64,000 bases of DNA from Aliidongia dinghuensis (GCF_014643535.1 NZ_BMJQ01000025.1:1-64000), one strand, 5' to 3'. Shown: positions 8,088-19,115, counted from the first letter of the stretch. Translations and numbers: made by a program. The notes: generated from the sequence alone by a model not told the origin.

Positions 8088-8963
8088 ATGTCTCTTTCGC
8101 TGGCGGACCAAGCCGTCCTCACGCTGTCCAGCGTCAACCGCCCCGGCATCGTCGCCCGGGTGTCGGGCTATCTGTTCGAACAGGGCTGCAACATCCTCGA
8201 GGCGCAGCAATACGACGACACCGCGAGCGGCCAGTTCTTCGCCCGCATCCGGTTCAACCGGGTCGACGACACGGCGCCGCCGATCGACGCAATCCGCGAG
8301 GGCTTCGAAACGGTTGCCCGCCGCTTCGATCTCGTCTGGCGCATGCGGCCGTGCGACGAGGAGCGGCGTGTCCTGCTGCTCGTCTCCAAGTTCGACCATT
8401 GCCTGGCCGACCTGCTCTATCGCTGGCGCATCGGCGAGATCCGCATGGCGATCACCGGCATCGTCTCGAACCACCCGATCGAGACCTACCGGCACCTCGA
8501 TTTCGACGGCATCCCGTTCCACCACTTGGCCGTCACCAGGGAGACGAAACGGCAGCAGGAGACTGAGATCCTCGGCCTGGTCGAAGAGACCCGGACCGAC
8601 ACGGTCGTGCTCGCGCGCTACATGCAGGTGTTGAGCGATGAGATGTCAGCGGCGCTCGCCGGCCGCTGCATCAACATCCATCATTCCTTCCTGCCCGGCT
8701 TCAAGGGCGCCAAGCCCTATCACCAGGCGCACGCGCGCGGCGTGAAGCTGATCGGCGCCACGGCGCATTACGTGACGGCCGATCTCGACGAGGGCCCGAT
8801 CATCGAGCAGGACGTCGAGCGGATCAGCCATCAGGACTCGGCCGACGATCTCATCCGCAAGGGGCGCGACATCGAGCGGCGCGTGCTCGCCCGCGCACTC
8901 GCCTGGCACTTGGACGACCGGGTGCTGATGAACGGCCACCGCACCGTCGTCTTCCGGGATTGA
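8088..8963 (+). CDS. purU: Formyltetrahydrofolate deformylase
   Basis: Hydrolyses 10-formyl-tetrahydrofolate to formate and tetrahydrofolate. The 291-aa protein has an N-terminal ACT domain (residues about 8-85: VLTLSSVNRPGIVARVSGYL) and a C-terminal formyltransferase-like catalytic domain with SNHP, INIHHSFLPGFKGAKPYHQA and a late DLDEGPIIEQDV segment carrying the catalytic Asn/His/Asp set of PurU. The ATG at 8088 gives the usual N-terminus; the same frame is open further upstream but without family similarity. It is divergent from the GntR operon. PurU copies often sit beside folate-linked demethylation genes, which fits the betaine-type transporter nearby. Confidence 0.93.
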   Translation: MSLSLADQAVLTLSSVNRPGIVARVSGYLFEQGCNILEAQQYDDTASGQFFARIRFNRVDDTAPPIDAIREGFETVARRFDLVWRMRPCDEERRVLLLVSKFDHCLADLLYRWRIGEIRMAITGIVSNHPIETYRHLDFDGIPFHHLAVTRETKRQQETEILGLVEETRTDTVVLARYMQVLSDEMSAALAGRCINIHHSFLPGFKGAKPYHQAHARGVKLIGATAHYVTADLDEGPIIEQDVERISHQDSADDLIRKGRDIERRVLARALAWHLDDRVLMNGHRTVVFRD

Positions 8964-9053
8964 CCGTCACGATCCGGACCCGATCGATGGCAAGGCGGTG
9001 GCCGAGCGCCCTGCCGATTTAATGCGCCTCGAGCTCCTCGATCTCGATCGTGC

Positions 9054-10918
<1,865 letters not shown>

Positions 10919-10922
<4 letters not shown>

Positions 10923-11806
10923 CGCGACCCCTGCGAACGCGGATCGGCGGCATCGCGCAGCGCATCGCCCAGCAGATTGAGCGCCAGCACCGTCGCCAGG
11001 ATCGCGAGGCTTGGGAACACCGCCAGCCACCAGGCATCGAGGATGTTCTCGAACCCTTCGCGGATCATGCCGCCCCAGCTCGCGGCCGGCGGTGGTGCGC
11101 CAAGGCCGATGAAGCTCAACGACGCCTCGGTCCGGATCGCAGAGGCGAGCCAGAGCGAGCTCACCACGACCACGTCGGAGATCATGTTGGGCAGGATGTG
11201 CCGGACCATGATTCGGAACGGCCCGCAGCCGTAGGACCGGCACGCCTCGACGAAATCGCGCTGCTTCAGCGTGATCGTGGGAGCGCGGGCGACGCGCGCG
11301 AACGGCGCCACCTCCGTCACCGCGATCGCGATGATCAGGTTTTGCAAGCTCGCCCCCAGCATGGCCGCAATCATCAGGCCCAGGAGCAGGGTCGGGAACG
11401 ACAGCAGGACGTCGAGCACGCTCATCACGATCTGATCGAGGAGCCCGCCGACATAGCCCGTAACCACGCCGATGGCGGTGCCGACGACCATCGCAATCAG
11501 CACCGAGATGAACCCCACGGTGAGCGAGATCCTGGCACCGTAGATCAGGCGGGAGAGCACATCGCGGCCGTAGCTGTCGGTGCCGAGCCAGAATTCGGCC
11601 GAGGGCGGCTCGAGCCGTGCCACGATGTTCTGCTCCAGCGGATCGTGCGGCGCCAGCAGCGGGGCAAAGATCGCCACCAGCACGATCGCGGCGAGCAGGA
11701 CCACGCCCGGCCAGGACAGCCGGTTCTGGGAGAAGGCACGCAGGAACCGGCCGGACCGCGGCGGCGGCGGCGTTACGACATCGGGCGTTACGACATCGGC
11801 GGTCAT
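10919..11806 (-). CDS. Peptide/opine-type ABC transporter permease (DppC family)
   Basis: Inner-membrane permease of 295 aa. It has the DppC hallmarks: an N-terminal membrane helix after a short cytoplasmic tail, the periplasmic segment LGTDSYGRDVLSRLIYGARISL, and the EAA loop EACRSYGCGPFRIMVRHILPN. Start and stop both overlap the neighbouring genes by 4 nt (ATGA), so expression is coupled to the partner permease and the ATPase. The N-terminal TADVVTPDVVTPPPP contains a perfect 15-bp tandem duplication at DNA level (11770-11799), lengthening the tail by five residues. Confidence 0.9.
11770..11799. repeat. Perfect 15-bp tandem duplication in the dppC-like gene
   Basis: GCGTTACGACATCGG occurs twice in direct tandem at 11770-11784 and 11785-11799. 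It encodes the repeated DVVTP in the cytoplasmic N-terminal tail of the permease and keeps the reading frame. Confidence 0.9.
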
Positions 11807-12747
11807 GAGAACTTGACCCGGGGATCGACCAGGCCATAGGCGAGGTCGGTCAGCGTGTTCACGACGATCACGCAGACGGCGAAGATGATCATGAGCCCCT
11901 GCAGCAATGTGTAGTCGCGTGTGTCGAGTGCCGCGATGATCAGCTTCCCCAGCCCCGGCCGGTTGAAGATGATCTCGGTCAGCACCGAATTGCCGATGAG
12001 CGTGCCGAAATAGAGCCCGACGACCGTGATGACCGGGATCAGGCTGTTGCGGAAGGCATGGCGCCAGACGAGCCGGCCCGGGCCCACGCCCTTGGCGCGG
12101 GCGGTGCGGATATAGTCCTCGGTCAGCACGCCCAGCATGGCGGCCCGGGTTACGCGCATGACGTAGGCCATCATGATGATGCCGAGATTGAGCGCCGGCA
12201 GCGCCAGCGCCTGCAGATGGGCGGCAAGGCCGCTACCCTCGCCGATCTGGCCCAGGACCGGAAACCAGCCCAGCTCGATCGCGAACACGATCAGCATCAG
12301 GATGCCGGAAACGAAGGCCGGAAAGGACAGGCCCAGGAGCGACACGAGGCGCGAGATATAATCGAGCCAGCCGTTCTGGCGCAGCGCTGCGACGACGCCG
12401 AGCGGCAATCCTGCGACGAGGCCGATCGCGATTGCGGTCAAGGTGAGCTCGATCGTTGACGGCAACACCACCAGCACTTCGTCGACGACGCTCCGGCCGC
12501 TACTGAGCGACTGGCCGAGATCGCCACTCAGCACATGGCCGAGGAAGGTCAGATATTGTACCGACACCGGCTGGTCGAGCCCGAGCTTGACGCGCAACGC
12601 CGCGAGTGCGGCCGCCGTCGCCTGATCGCCCAGGATGACCGCCGCGGCATCGCCTGGCACGAGCCGCACCAGCACGAAGATCGCCGTCAGCATGATGAAC
12701 AGCGTCGGGATCGCCAGAGCCAAGCGCTTCAGGAGATATCCCGTCAT
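11803..12747 (-). CDS. Peptide/opine-type ABC transporter permease (DppB family)
   Basis: Inner-membrane permease of 314 aa with about six membrane helices. The N-terminus MTGYLLKRLALAIPTLFIML and the segment VRLVPGDAAAVILG are typical of DppB. The EAA loop region reads EDYIRTARAKGVGPGRLVWRHAFRNSLIPV. It overlaps the upstream oxidase gene and the downstream permease by 4 nt each. It forms the channel together with the DppC-like partner. The substrate is not readable from the permease; nearby imino/amino acid oxidases suggest an opine, dipeptide or modified amino acid. Confidence 0.9.
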   Translation of the reverse strand: MTGYLLKRLALAIPTLFIMLTAIFVLVRLVPGDAAAVILGDQATAAALAALRVKLGLDQPVSVQYLTFLGHVLSGDLGQSLSSGRSVVDEVLVVLPSTIELTLTAIAIGLVAGLPLGVVAALRQNGWLDYISRLVSLLGLSFPAFVSGILMLIVFAIELGWFPVLGQIGEGSGLAAHLQALALPALNLGIIMMAYVMRVTRAAMLGVLTEDYIRTARAKGVGPGRLVWRHAFRNSLIPVITVVGLYFGTLIGNSVLTEIIFNRPGLGKLIIAALDTRDYTLLQGLMIIFAVCVIVVNTLTDLAYGLVDPRVKFS

Positions 12748-13874
12748 GCGGCCGCCCTCGCCGGCATCAGGCGCTCCGGCGCGAAGGCCGCGATCGGGCG
12801 CTGCGTCCCGCCCTCGAGGATCAGGTCGCAGAGGATGGCACCCACGACGGGCACCAGCTGAAAGCCATGGCCGGAGAAGCCGAAAACGTGAAACAGGCCC
12901 GGCTGGTTCGGCGAGGCGCCGATGACCGGCAGCAGGTCGCGGGTCTTGGCCTCGATTCCGGTCCAGCAGCGCGCGATCCGTACGTCACCGACCACCGGGA
13001 AGAGATCGACCGCCGCCCGCGCGCCCCGAGCCAGCGTCGCGAAATCGACGCGGCTCGCCTGTCGGTCGAGATCGGCCGAACCTTGCAAGCCGCCACCGAT
13101 CACCAGCGTGCCCTGGTCCGACTGCTTGAAGGAGAGCGCACGGCCAACGACACTCACGACCGGCGCCAACACTGGTGCCAGCCGCTCGGTCACGATCATC
13201 ATCGAGGCCTTGAGGCCGAGCTCGATCTCGTCGCCTAACATTGCCGCAAGCCGGCCCGCCCAGGCGCCGGCGGCGTTGACCACGACCGGTGCCGTGAAGC
13301 GGCGGGCACCGGTGCTCAAGAGCCAATCGGCGCCCCGCCGCTCGACCGCCTCGACGCCGCAACCTTCGACGATCGTGACGCCCGCAGCCTCGCATGCCCG
13401 GCGGAAGGCCGCGATGGTCCGGTGCGGATCGGCGGCGCCATCGCGGCGGGCGACGAGCGCACCCACGCAATGCGGGCTCAATGCCGGGACCAGGCGGCGC
13501 AACTCCTCGGCATCGACGATCTCTTCGTGGGTATAGCCGAGCGCGCGCATACGGGCCTCGCGCTGCAGCAGGTCCGGCCAATGGCTGTCGAATTCGGCGA
13601 CGCGGATCTGGCCGTCGGCATGAAAGCCGCAGCCATCGCCGACGATCGCCTCGATGCGGTGCCACATCTCCATCGCCTCGAGCGAGATCGGCACCTCGGC
13701 CACATCGCGGCCGAGCGTGCGCACGCCTGCGGCGGTGGCGCCGGAGGCATGGCGCCCGACCCAGGACCGCTCCAGCACGAGCACGCGCCGGCCGGCCCGC
13801 GCCAGATGCAGCGCCGCCGACAGGCCATGCAGCCCGCCGCCGATCACGGCAACGTCACATCCCAGCACGGTCAC
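12744..13874 (-). CDS. FAD-dependent amino/imino acid oxidoreductase (DAO family)
   Basis: Flavoprotein of 376 aa starting from a GTG at 13874 that overlaps the previous stop by 4 nt (GTGA). The FAD motif CDVAVIGGGLHGLSAALHL is at residues 6-24, followed by the acidic strand end VLVLERSWVGRHASG. The C-terminal ARCWTGIEAKTRDLLPVIGA and FGFSGHGFQLVP elements are typical of sarcosine/proline-dehydrogenase-like DAO proteins and opine oxidase B subunits. The family oxidises C-N bonds of amino or imino acids. It is the second DAO gene of the operon; the other is at 15602-16720. One may partner the FAD/[2Fe-2S] subunits as a heteromeric dehydrogenase and the other act alone; which does which is unknown. 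Confidence 0.8.
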   Translation of the reverse strand: MTVLGCDVAVIGGGLHGLSAALHLARAGRRVLVLERSWVGRHASGATAAGVRTLGRDVAEVPISLEAMEMWHRIEAIVGDGCGFHADGQIRVAEFDSHWPDLLQREARMRALGYTHEEIVDAEELRRLVPALSPHCVGALVARRDGAADPHRTIAAFRRACEAAGVTIVEGCGVEAVERRGADWLLSTGARRFTAPVVVNAAGAWAGRLAAMLGDEIELGLKASMMIVTERLAPVLAPVVSVVGRALSFKQSDQGTLVIGGGLQGSADLDRQASRVDFATLARGARAAVDLFPVVGDVRIARCWTGIEAKTRDLLPVIGASPNQPGLFHVFGFSGHGFQLVPVVGAILCDLILEGGTQRPIAAFAPERLMPARAAA

Positions 13875-15298
13875 GACGCCGCCTCCGTCTCGTCGAGGCT
13901 CGCGAGCTCGCCGAGTGTCACCGGCTTCAGCGGCGGCCGAACGCGGTAGAAGCCGAGCTCCGCGACCGGGCGCCCCTGCGCCGCGGCCAACAGATGCATG
14001 ATCGTATAGCCGCACTGCCGGCCCTGGCACGGCCCCATGCCGGCGCGTGTGAAGGCCTTGAGCTGGTTCGGCCCTGGCCGGCCCACCATAGCGCGGGCAC
14101 GAATGTCACCGGCCATGATCTCCTCGCAGCGGCAGACGATGGTCTCATCCGCAGGTGCGAAGACCTGCGGCCGCGGCGCGAACAGGGCGTCGAGGAACGG
14201 TCGTGGCGCCAATTCGCGGGCGAGCGACCGGCTGAGCGGCTGTGCCTCGGCCGCAAGTGCGGCCTCGCTGAGCGCGCCGAGCTTGGCCGCGACCTTCAGG
14301 CCCGCGAGCTGCCCGCGCAGCTCCGCAGCCTCCGCACCGCCGATGCCGGCGCCGTCCCCGGCCACGAACACGCCCGCCAGCGAGCCCTCGCCCCAGGCGT
14401 CGACCTTAGGCGCGTAGCACTGCTGGTCCGCGCGCCATTCGACCGCACAGCCGAGCGCCAGCGCCGCATGGATGCTCGGCACCACGCCCTCGTGCACCAG
14501 CAGAACCTCGGCCGGCACGGTCCCCTCGCTGCCGTCTTCAGTCCGATAGCTGAGCGTCTGCAGCCGACCCTCGCCGGCCGCCGCCAGCTCTGTCACATGA
14601 CGGATGACGGGCACGCCGGCCCGCTTCAGCGCCAGCGTCCAGCCGAGCCCCTTGGCAAGCTTGCCAAGGCCGGCGAGCGCTCCTGGCAGGTGCGGCAAGG
14701 CGGCCTTCAACCGACCGCTGGGCGTAGTGTCGAGGAAGCCCGCGATCGTGCCGCCGGCGGCCAGCAGCTGGGTCATGTAGAGCAGCGGCAGCGGCCCCGA
14801 TCCGGCGATCCAGACCGGCTTCTCCGGCACCTCGTCGGCGGTCTTGAGCAAGATCTGTGCGGCCCCGACGGTGAGAACGCCCGGCAGCGTCCAGCCCGGA
14901 AACGGCACCGGCCGCTCCTGAGCGCCGGTTGCGAGGATGACCGCCTTCGCTCGGACGCTGCGCGCCCTGCCCTCGCGCGACAGGAACGCGCGGAAGCCTC
15001 CTTCGATTTGCCCCGGCTCGACCTGCCCCGGCTCGACTTGCCAGAGCTGGCTGCCGGGCTCGTAGGTGGCACCGCAGGACCGGAACGCCTCGGCGCGCTT
15101 GGCGCCCGCCTGATAGGCCGTGCCCAGCCGCCTGCCGCGCGACGTCGCCGCCACGGTCTCGACCGCGCGCCAGATCTGGCCGCCCGGGGCGGGCTGGTCG
15201 TCGACGACGAGAACATCGAGGCCATGGCGGCGCGCGGCGATGGCGGCACCCATGCCGGCGGGGCCGGCGCCAACCACGAGAAGATCAACCGCACTCAT
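13871..15298 (-). CDS. FAD/NAD(P)-binding oxidoreductase with BFD-type [2Fe-2S] domain (HcnB/OoxA-like alpha subunit)
   Basis: Alpha subunit of a heteromeric amino-acid or opine dehydrogenase, 475 aa. The first dinucleotide motif (DLLVVGAGPAGMGAAIAARR) begins at residue 5 and a second Rossmann half (KPVWIAGSGPLPLLYM) lies mid-protein. The C-terminal cysteines in IVCRCEEIMAGDI and GPCQGRQCGYTI make the CxC...CxxxxC site of BFD-type [2Fe-2S] domains. The ATG at 15298 overlaps the small ferredoxin-like gene by 4 nt. The family includes HcnB (cyanide synthase), opine oxidase and D-hydroxyproline dehydrogenase subunits. A tandem VEPGQ duplication (15009-15038) interrupts a surface loop. Confidence 0.85.
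   Translation of the reverse strand: MSAVDLLVVGAGPAGMGAAIAARRHGLDVLVVDDQPAPGGQIWRAVETVAATSRGRRLGTAYQAGAKRAEAFRSCGATYEPGSQLWQVEPGQVEPGQIEGGFRAFLSREGRARSVRAKAVILATGAQERPVPFPGWTLPGVLTVGAAQILLKTADEVPEKPVWIAGSGPLPLLYMTQLLAAGGTIAGFLDTTPSGRLKAALPHLPGALAGLGKLAKGLGWTLALKRAGVPVIRHVTELAAAGEGRLQTLSYRTEDGSEGTVPAEVLLVHEGVVPSIHAALALGCAVEWRADQQCYAPKVDAWGEGSLAGVFVAGDGAGIGGAEAAELRGQLAGLKVAAKLGALSEAALAAEAQPLSRSLARELAPRPFLDALFAPRPQVFAPADETIVCRCEEIMAGDIRARAMVGRPGPNQLKAFTRAGMGPCQGRQCGYTIMHLLAAAQGRPVAELGFYRVRPPLKPVTLGELASLDETEAAS
15009..15038. repeat. 15-bp tandem duplication inside the FAD/[2Fe-2S] subunit gene
   Basis: TGCCCCGGCTCGACC at 15009-15023 is followed by the same 15-mer with one change at 15024-15038, then a partial third copy. 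On the coding strand this gives repeated VEPGQ (QVEPGQVEPGQIE). Confidence 0.88.
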
Positions 15299-15621
15299 GC
15301 CGAGAGCGCCTGATCCGTGAGTGACCGACGGCCCCGCTGGCGCACGACCCGCATGCCGGGTTTGACCGGTGTCAGGCAGGTCTGGACCGACCCGACGCCG
15401 TCGACTTCGGCCAGGCACTCGAAACAGACGCCCATCAGGCAATAGGGTGCGCGCGGGCTGCCGGAGACCGGCGTCGTCCGGGTCCAGGCGTCCGACTGGC
15501 GCAGCAACACGGCGGCGATGCTTTCGCCGGCCTCGGCCGCGACGGGGGTGCCGTCGATATAGATCGTCACGGCCTCGGCGCCCTCATTACTCAGGCCGGG
15601 ATCATGCAGCTTGCGGAACAT
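15295..15621 (-). CDS. Small [2Fe-2S] ferredoxin-like subunit (HcnA/SoxD-type gamma subunit)
   Basis: Soluble electron-transfer subunit of 108 aa. Cysteines in YCLMGVCFECLAEVDG and a fourth in SVQTCLTPV match the plant-type ferredoxin cluster seen in HcnA, opine dehydrogenase and hydroxyproline dehydrogenase small subunits (CxxxxCxxC...C). The protein begins inside the end of the upstream DAO gene (20 nt overlap) and overlaps the FAD/BFD gene by 4 nt, so the three are clearly co-translated. The order DAO, ferredoxin, FAD-BFD matches the content of HcnABC-like complexes but the substrate need not be glycine. Confidence 0.83.
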   Translation of the reverse strand: MFRKLHDPGLSNEGAEAVTIYIDGTPVAAEAGESIAAVLLRQSDAWTRTTPVSGSPRAPYCLMGVCFECLAEVDGVGSVQTCLTPVKPGMRVVRQRGRRSLTDQALSA

Positions 15622-16720
15622 CGAAACGGCTCATGTGGAAGGGGGAAAGATCGTCCGGCAACGCACCAGCCGCGATGGCGGCGGCGAGAGCGCCGGCATG
15701 GAACGCGGCGAGTGTCACGCCGGAATGGCACACAGCGGCGAAGGCGCCGGGATGACTCTCGGACTGGGCGTAGATCGGGTAGCTATCCGGCGTCAGGACC
15801 CGCAGTCCGGCCCATTGCCGGACCAACCGGGCCTGGGCGAGCGCTGGGACGATACGGATCGCGGTCCGGCTCAGGCGGCTCGCGGCATCGCCGGTCGTCG
15901 ACACATCGAAGCCGACGTCCTCCTTGGTCGCCCCGATCATCACCGTGCCGTCCGCGGTCTGGCGCAGCCCGCTCGCCGGCAATGGCAGGAGCGGTTCGAG
16001 CCGCTCGGTCACCAGGATCTGCCCGCGCTCCGGCCGGATCGGCACGTCGAGCCCGACCTGGGCTGCCAGACCCGCCGTGCCGAGCCCTGCCGCGATGACG
16101 ATGCGCGGCGCCACGAGGACCTCGTCGCCGACCAGCAGGCGGAAATCGCTGCCTGCCACGGAGATCTCCCGCACGGCGGCATGGCTGCGGAACGTGCCGC
16201 CGAGCCGCGTCATCCCCGCCTGCAGCGCCGCCAGCAGCCGCAGCGGATTGGCATGGCCATCGCGGCGGCCGAAGCTTGCCCCCGCTACGTCCGGCCCGAG
16301 CGCCGCCTTCGGCAGCAGCCGTTGCAGCGCCGGCCGGTCGATCATCTCCCAATCCGGCTCGCCGCCGCCCCATTGATTGTGCAGGCGCTGCAGCGTGGCC
16401 TCACGCTTCTCGAACGCCTCGGCACCGAGGCAGAAGGCGAGCCCGCCGTTCTGCTCGTAGCAGAGATCCGTGCCGCTCTGCGCCTCAAGCTCGTCGGCGA
16501 AGCCTCGCCAACCATCGATGCTGCGCCGCGTCAGCGTCTGGTAGGCCGGCAGGCCCAAGCCCTTGCCCTGCAGCCAGACCAGGCCGAAATTGGCACGCGC
16601 GGCACGAAAGTCACCGTCGCTGCCGTCAAGCAGCAGCACGCGCTCGCCCCGCCCTGCCAGGCCATAGGCGATCGCGGCACCAACCATGCCCGCTCCGACG
16701 ATGACGATATCCGGCCGCAT
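15602..16720 (-). CDS. FAD-dependent amino acid oxidoreductase (DAO family, HcnC-like beta subunit)
   Basis: Flavoprotein of 372 aa. The FAD motif DIVIVGAGMVGAAIAYGLA is at residues 4-22 and is followed by VLLLDGSDGDFRAARANFGLVW, the arrangement typical of HcnC, NoxB/OoxB and D-hydroxyproline dehydrogenase beta subunits. A late RQWAGLRVLTPDSYPIYAQ element matches the substrate-side C-terminal region of these proteins. It is the first gene of the minus-strand oxidase-transporter operon, divergent from the LysR gene with about 90 bp between starts. Probably forms the catalytic subunit of a membrane-associated dehydrogenase with the next two genes. Confidence 0.83.
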   Translation of the reverse strand: MRPDIVIVGAGMVGAAIAYGLAGRGERVLLLDGSDGDFRAARANFGLVWLQGKGLGLPAYQTLTRRSIDGWRGFADELEAQSGTDLCYEQNGGLAFCLGAEAFEKREATLQRLHNQWGGGEPDWEMIDRPALQRLLPKAALGPDVAGASFGRRDGHANPLRLLAALQAGMTRLGGTFRSHAAVREISVAGSDFRLLVGDEVLVAPRIVIAAGLGTAGLAAQVGLDVPIRPERGQILVTERLEPLLPLPASGLRQTADGTVMIGATKEDVGFDVSTTGDAASRLSRTAIRIVPALAQARLVRQWAGLRVLTPDSYPIYAQSESHPGAFAAVCHSGVTLAAFHAGALAAAIAAGALPDDLSPFHMSRFDVPQAA

Positions 16721-16811
16721 GCAATTCTCCTTGCCGGCCTCGACGCTAGGGCGCCATCCTCCATGGCGTCAAAGTCGTTTTTCTCTCGACTGTATTCTCA
16801 GAGGTTATGGC

Positions 16812-17729
16812 ATGACGCGACGGATCAACCTCCGCCAGGTCGAGGCTTTCAAGGCCGTGATCGAGTACGGCACGGTCAGTCGGGCTGCGGAGATGATGAA
16901 CGTCTCGCAGCCGGCGATGAGCAAACTGATCGCGCATTTGGAGGAGGATACCGGCCTGCAGCTGTTCGACCGCTTGAAGGGCCGGCTGGCGCCGACCCGG
17001 CGCGGCATGCGGCTCTACGAGGAGATCGACCGGATCTTCGCTGGCGTACGCCAGGTCGAGAACGCGGTCGACACGATCCGGCGCGACGAGCAGAGGCGAA
17101 TCCTGATCGGCGTGATGCCGGCGCTGTCGGGCTCGTTCATCCAGCAGGCGACCTGCGCCTTCCTCGCGCGCCATCCCGACGTGTTCTGTTCGATCCTGAC
17201 GCGCAGCTCGCAATGGGTGACCGATGGACTCGTCACCCGGAAGCTCGACGTGGGGCTGGTGATTGCCCCGATCGACAATCCCTACATCGTCGCCGAGCCG
17301 ATGATGGGTCAGCCGGTCGTCTGCATCCTGCCGCTCGATCATCCGCTCGCGGCGAAGAGCGTCATCGAGCCCGGCGATCTGACTGGAGTCCCGTTCGTGT
17401 CATTCGATCTCGAGAGCCATACGAGCCGGCGCGTGACCAGCGCGCTCGAGGCTCACGGTGTCACGCCCAATGTAGCGATGATTGCCAGCGTGTCGCCGAC
17501 GCTCTGCGAGTTCGTCGCCGCCGGCGTCGGCGTCTCGCTCGTGCATCCGCTCATCGTCGGCGGCCTGCGCGAAAGGCTGGCGATCCGGCAATTCGAGCCG
17601 GCCATCCATCTTGACTTTTATCTCTGCCACCTGCGTGACAGCCGCAACGCCCGCCTGGTCGAGGCCTATCTGGAGGCCACGCGCGAGACGACCGCCGAGA
17701 TCTCGCGCACGATCCTCTCCAACGGCTGA
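16812..17729 (+). CDS. LysR-family transcriptional regulator
   Basis: Regulator of 305 aa. The N-terminal helix-turn-helix is INLRQVEAFKAVIEYG, then VSRAAEMMNVSQPAMSKLIA, followed by the linker helix LEEDTGLQLFDR. The rest is a type-2 periplasmic-binding-like effector domain (GVMPALSGSFIQQATCAFL, VGLVIAPIDNPY, then GVPFVSFDLESHTSRRV). The ATG at 16812 gives the canonical start. It is flanked by minus-strand operons on both sides: the oxidase-transporter genes diverge from it and the MmgE/PrpD gene converges on it. LysR proteins usually control divergent genes, so the operon starting at 16720 is the likely target. Confidence 0.92.
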   Translation: MTRRINLRQVEAFKAVIEYGTVSRAAEMMNVSQPAMSKLIAHLEEDTGLQLFDRLKGRLAPTRRGMRLYEEIDRIFAGVRQVENAVDTIRRDEQRRILIGVMPALSGSFIQQATCAFLARHPDVFCSILTRSSQWVTDGLVTRKLDVGLVIAPIDNPYIVAEPMMGQPVVCILPLDHPLAAKSVIEPGDLTGVPFVSFDLESHTSRRVTSALEAHGVTPNVAMIASVSPTLCEFVAAGVGVSLVHPLIVGGLRERLAIRQFEPAIHLDFYLCHLRDSRNARLVEAYLEATRETTAEISRTILSNG

Positions 17730-17736
17730 TCGGCGC

Positions 17737-19095
17737 TTACGCTTCGCTCGCACGATTGCGGCCGAGCCGCACATCGGCGAAGACGCGCAGCAGCGGCCGA
17801 TGATCCCCGCCGCGCAACGCACGGACCGCGCTCAAGAGCGCGTCCTGCTCGGCGGCGCTCGCGACGAACCGCGTCGCCCGGCGCAGCTTCTCCTCGAGCC
17901 CGTCCCAGGACGGCGGGTCGCTCGCCTCGCCGCGCGGCGCCGTCTCGGGCGAGACGAAGCGCCGGCCGCCGGCCATGACCGAGACCCGCGCCAGGGTTTC
18001 GGCCGGAAAACGCGCATCGAGCGCCCGATCGAGACGGAGCGACACCTTGCGCGCGAAGGCCGCCACCTCGGGCCGTCCGACGGCATCCGCCCGCAGCGGC
18101 AGCAGCGCTTCAGCGCCGTCCAGGGCAACGAGCCCCAGGCAATAGGGAATGCTGAACTGCATATCGGTGAAGCCCTGCGGCTCGGCCCGGTTGGCGATCC
18201 GCAGCGCACCGCTGTAGGTCTCGACCTCGACGGCGTCGATCGCGCGGGGATCGAGCCCATGCCGCTCGATCAGGCCGAGCAGCGCCTCGACCGGCGCATG
18301 CACATGCCGGCAACAAGCATGGAACTTGACGTAGCTGCGCGTGATCGCCGGTGGCCCGGCCAAGCCGGCGAGCAGCGTTTCCGGCGCGAAATGTTCTGTG
18401 ACGTCAAGCAGACCGAGCGGTCCGGTGTGCCCGGCTTCGGCAAGCAGCAGCGCGTTGATCGCCGTCACGTTCGACCAAGGGATGCCCTCCTTGACGTCGC
18501 TGCCCTCCTGCGCGGGGAAAACAGGACCGCCGCCGGCATGGAGCTGGTTCGGCGCACTGACCCCGGCGATCGCGAAGGCGTGGGCCAGCGCTGCCTCCGG
18601 CGTGCCGCGCAGCAGGCCCAAGGCCGCGACGACGCCGTAGCCCGACCACATGCCGGTATTCGCGTAGAACCGCCGGGACGCGCCGATCGCGACGCCAACC
18701 TGGTAGCCGACCGCGATCGCCTTCAGCAGGTCATCCGTCGCCGCGCCCACGCCCTCGGCACCCGCGACGGCAACCGGGATGACGGCGGCGCCAGGGTGCC
18801 CGCGCGCGAGCCGGTGACCGTCGTCGAGGTCGAGCGCTGCCGCCGCGGCGCTGTTGCACCACACGGCGCCGGCCAAGCCCGTGCGTCGTCCCGAGAACCA
18901 GATCGGATGATCGCCGCCCGCGAAGACGGCGGACGCCGTCGCCCGCACGGCCCGGGGGCCGGGGGCGTCGAGACCGGCCGCCGCCGCGGCCACGAGATCG
19001 AGCAAGCTGCGGCAGGCGGCCTCACGCTCCTCGGCACCGAGGGCGCGCGCGCGAGCCGCCGCGACGTAAGCCGCGAGATGGCAGACCGTTGCCAT
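17737..19095 (-). CDS. MmgE/PrpD family protein
   Basis: Member of the 2-methylcitrate dehydratase/cis-aconitate decarboxylase/iminodisuccinate epimerase superfamily, about 452 aa. The N-terminal helical domain contains the family pattern DLDDGHRLARGHPGAAVIPVA, whose Asp and His residues sit in the active site of PrpD and of cis-aconitate decarboxylase. KFHACCRHVHAP corresponds to the second conserved stretch. The ATG at 19095 is used; a TTG at 19119 overlapping the binding-protein stop by 4 nt (TTGA) is also plausible. Being linked to imino-acid oxidases and a solute-binding protein rather than prpBC, an epimerase or isomerase role on an imported acid is more likely than propionate metabolism. 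Confidence 0.83.
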   Translation of the reverse strand: MATVCHLAAYVAAARARALGAEEREAACRSLLDLVAAAAAGLDAPGPRAVRATASAVFAGGDHPIWFSGRRTGLAGAVWCNSAAAAALDLDDGHRLARGHPGAAVIPVAVAGAEGVGAATDDLLKAIAVGYQVGVAIGASRRFYANTGMWSGYGVVAALGLLRGTPEAALAHAFAIAGVSAPNQLHAGGGPVFPAQEGSDVKEGIPWSNVTAINALLLAEAGHTGPLGLLDVTEHFAPETLLAGLAGPPAITRSYVKFHACCRHVHAPVEALLGLIERHGLDPRAIDAVEVETYSGALRIANRAEPQGFTDMQFSIPYCLGLVALDGAEALLPLRADAVGRPEVAAFARKVSLRLDRALDARFPAETLARVSVMAGGRRFVSPETAPRGEASDPPSWDGLEEKLRRATRFVASAAEQDALLSAVRALRGGDHRPLLRVFADVRLGRNRASEA

Positions 19096-19115
19096 CGGCG
19101 CCTGGGCCCGTCCGG

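Noticed and set aside
15295..16720. Hydrogen cyanide synthase hcnABC
   Set aside because: Subunit types match HcnABC, but the operon includes an extra DAO gene, a peptide-type ABC transporter and a LysR regulator. Opine or imino-acid oxidases fit as well, so no cyanide function is claimed.
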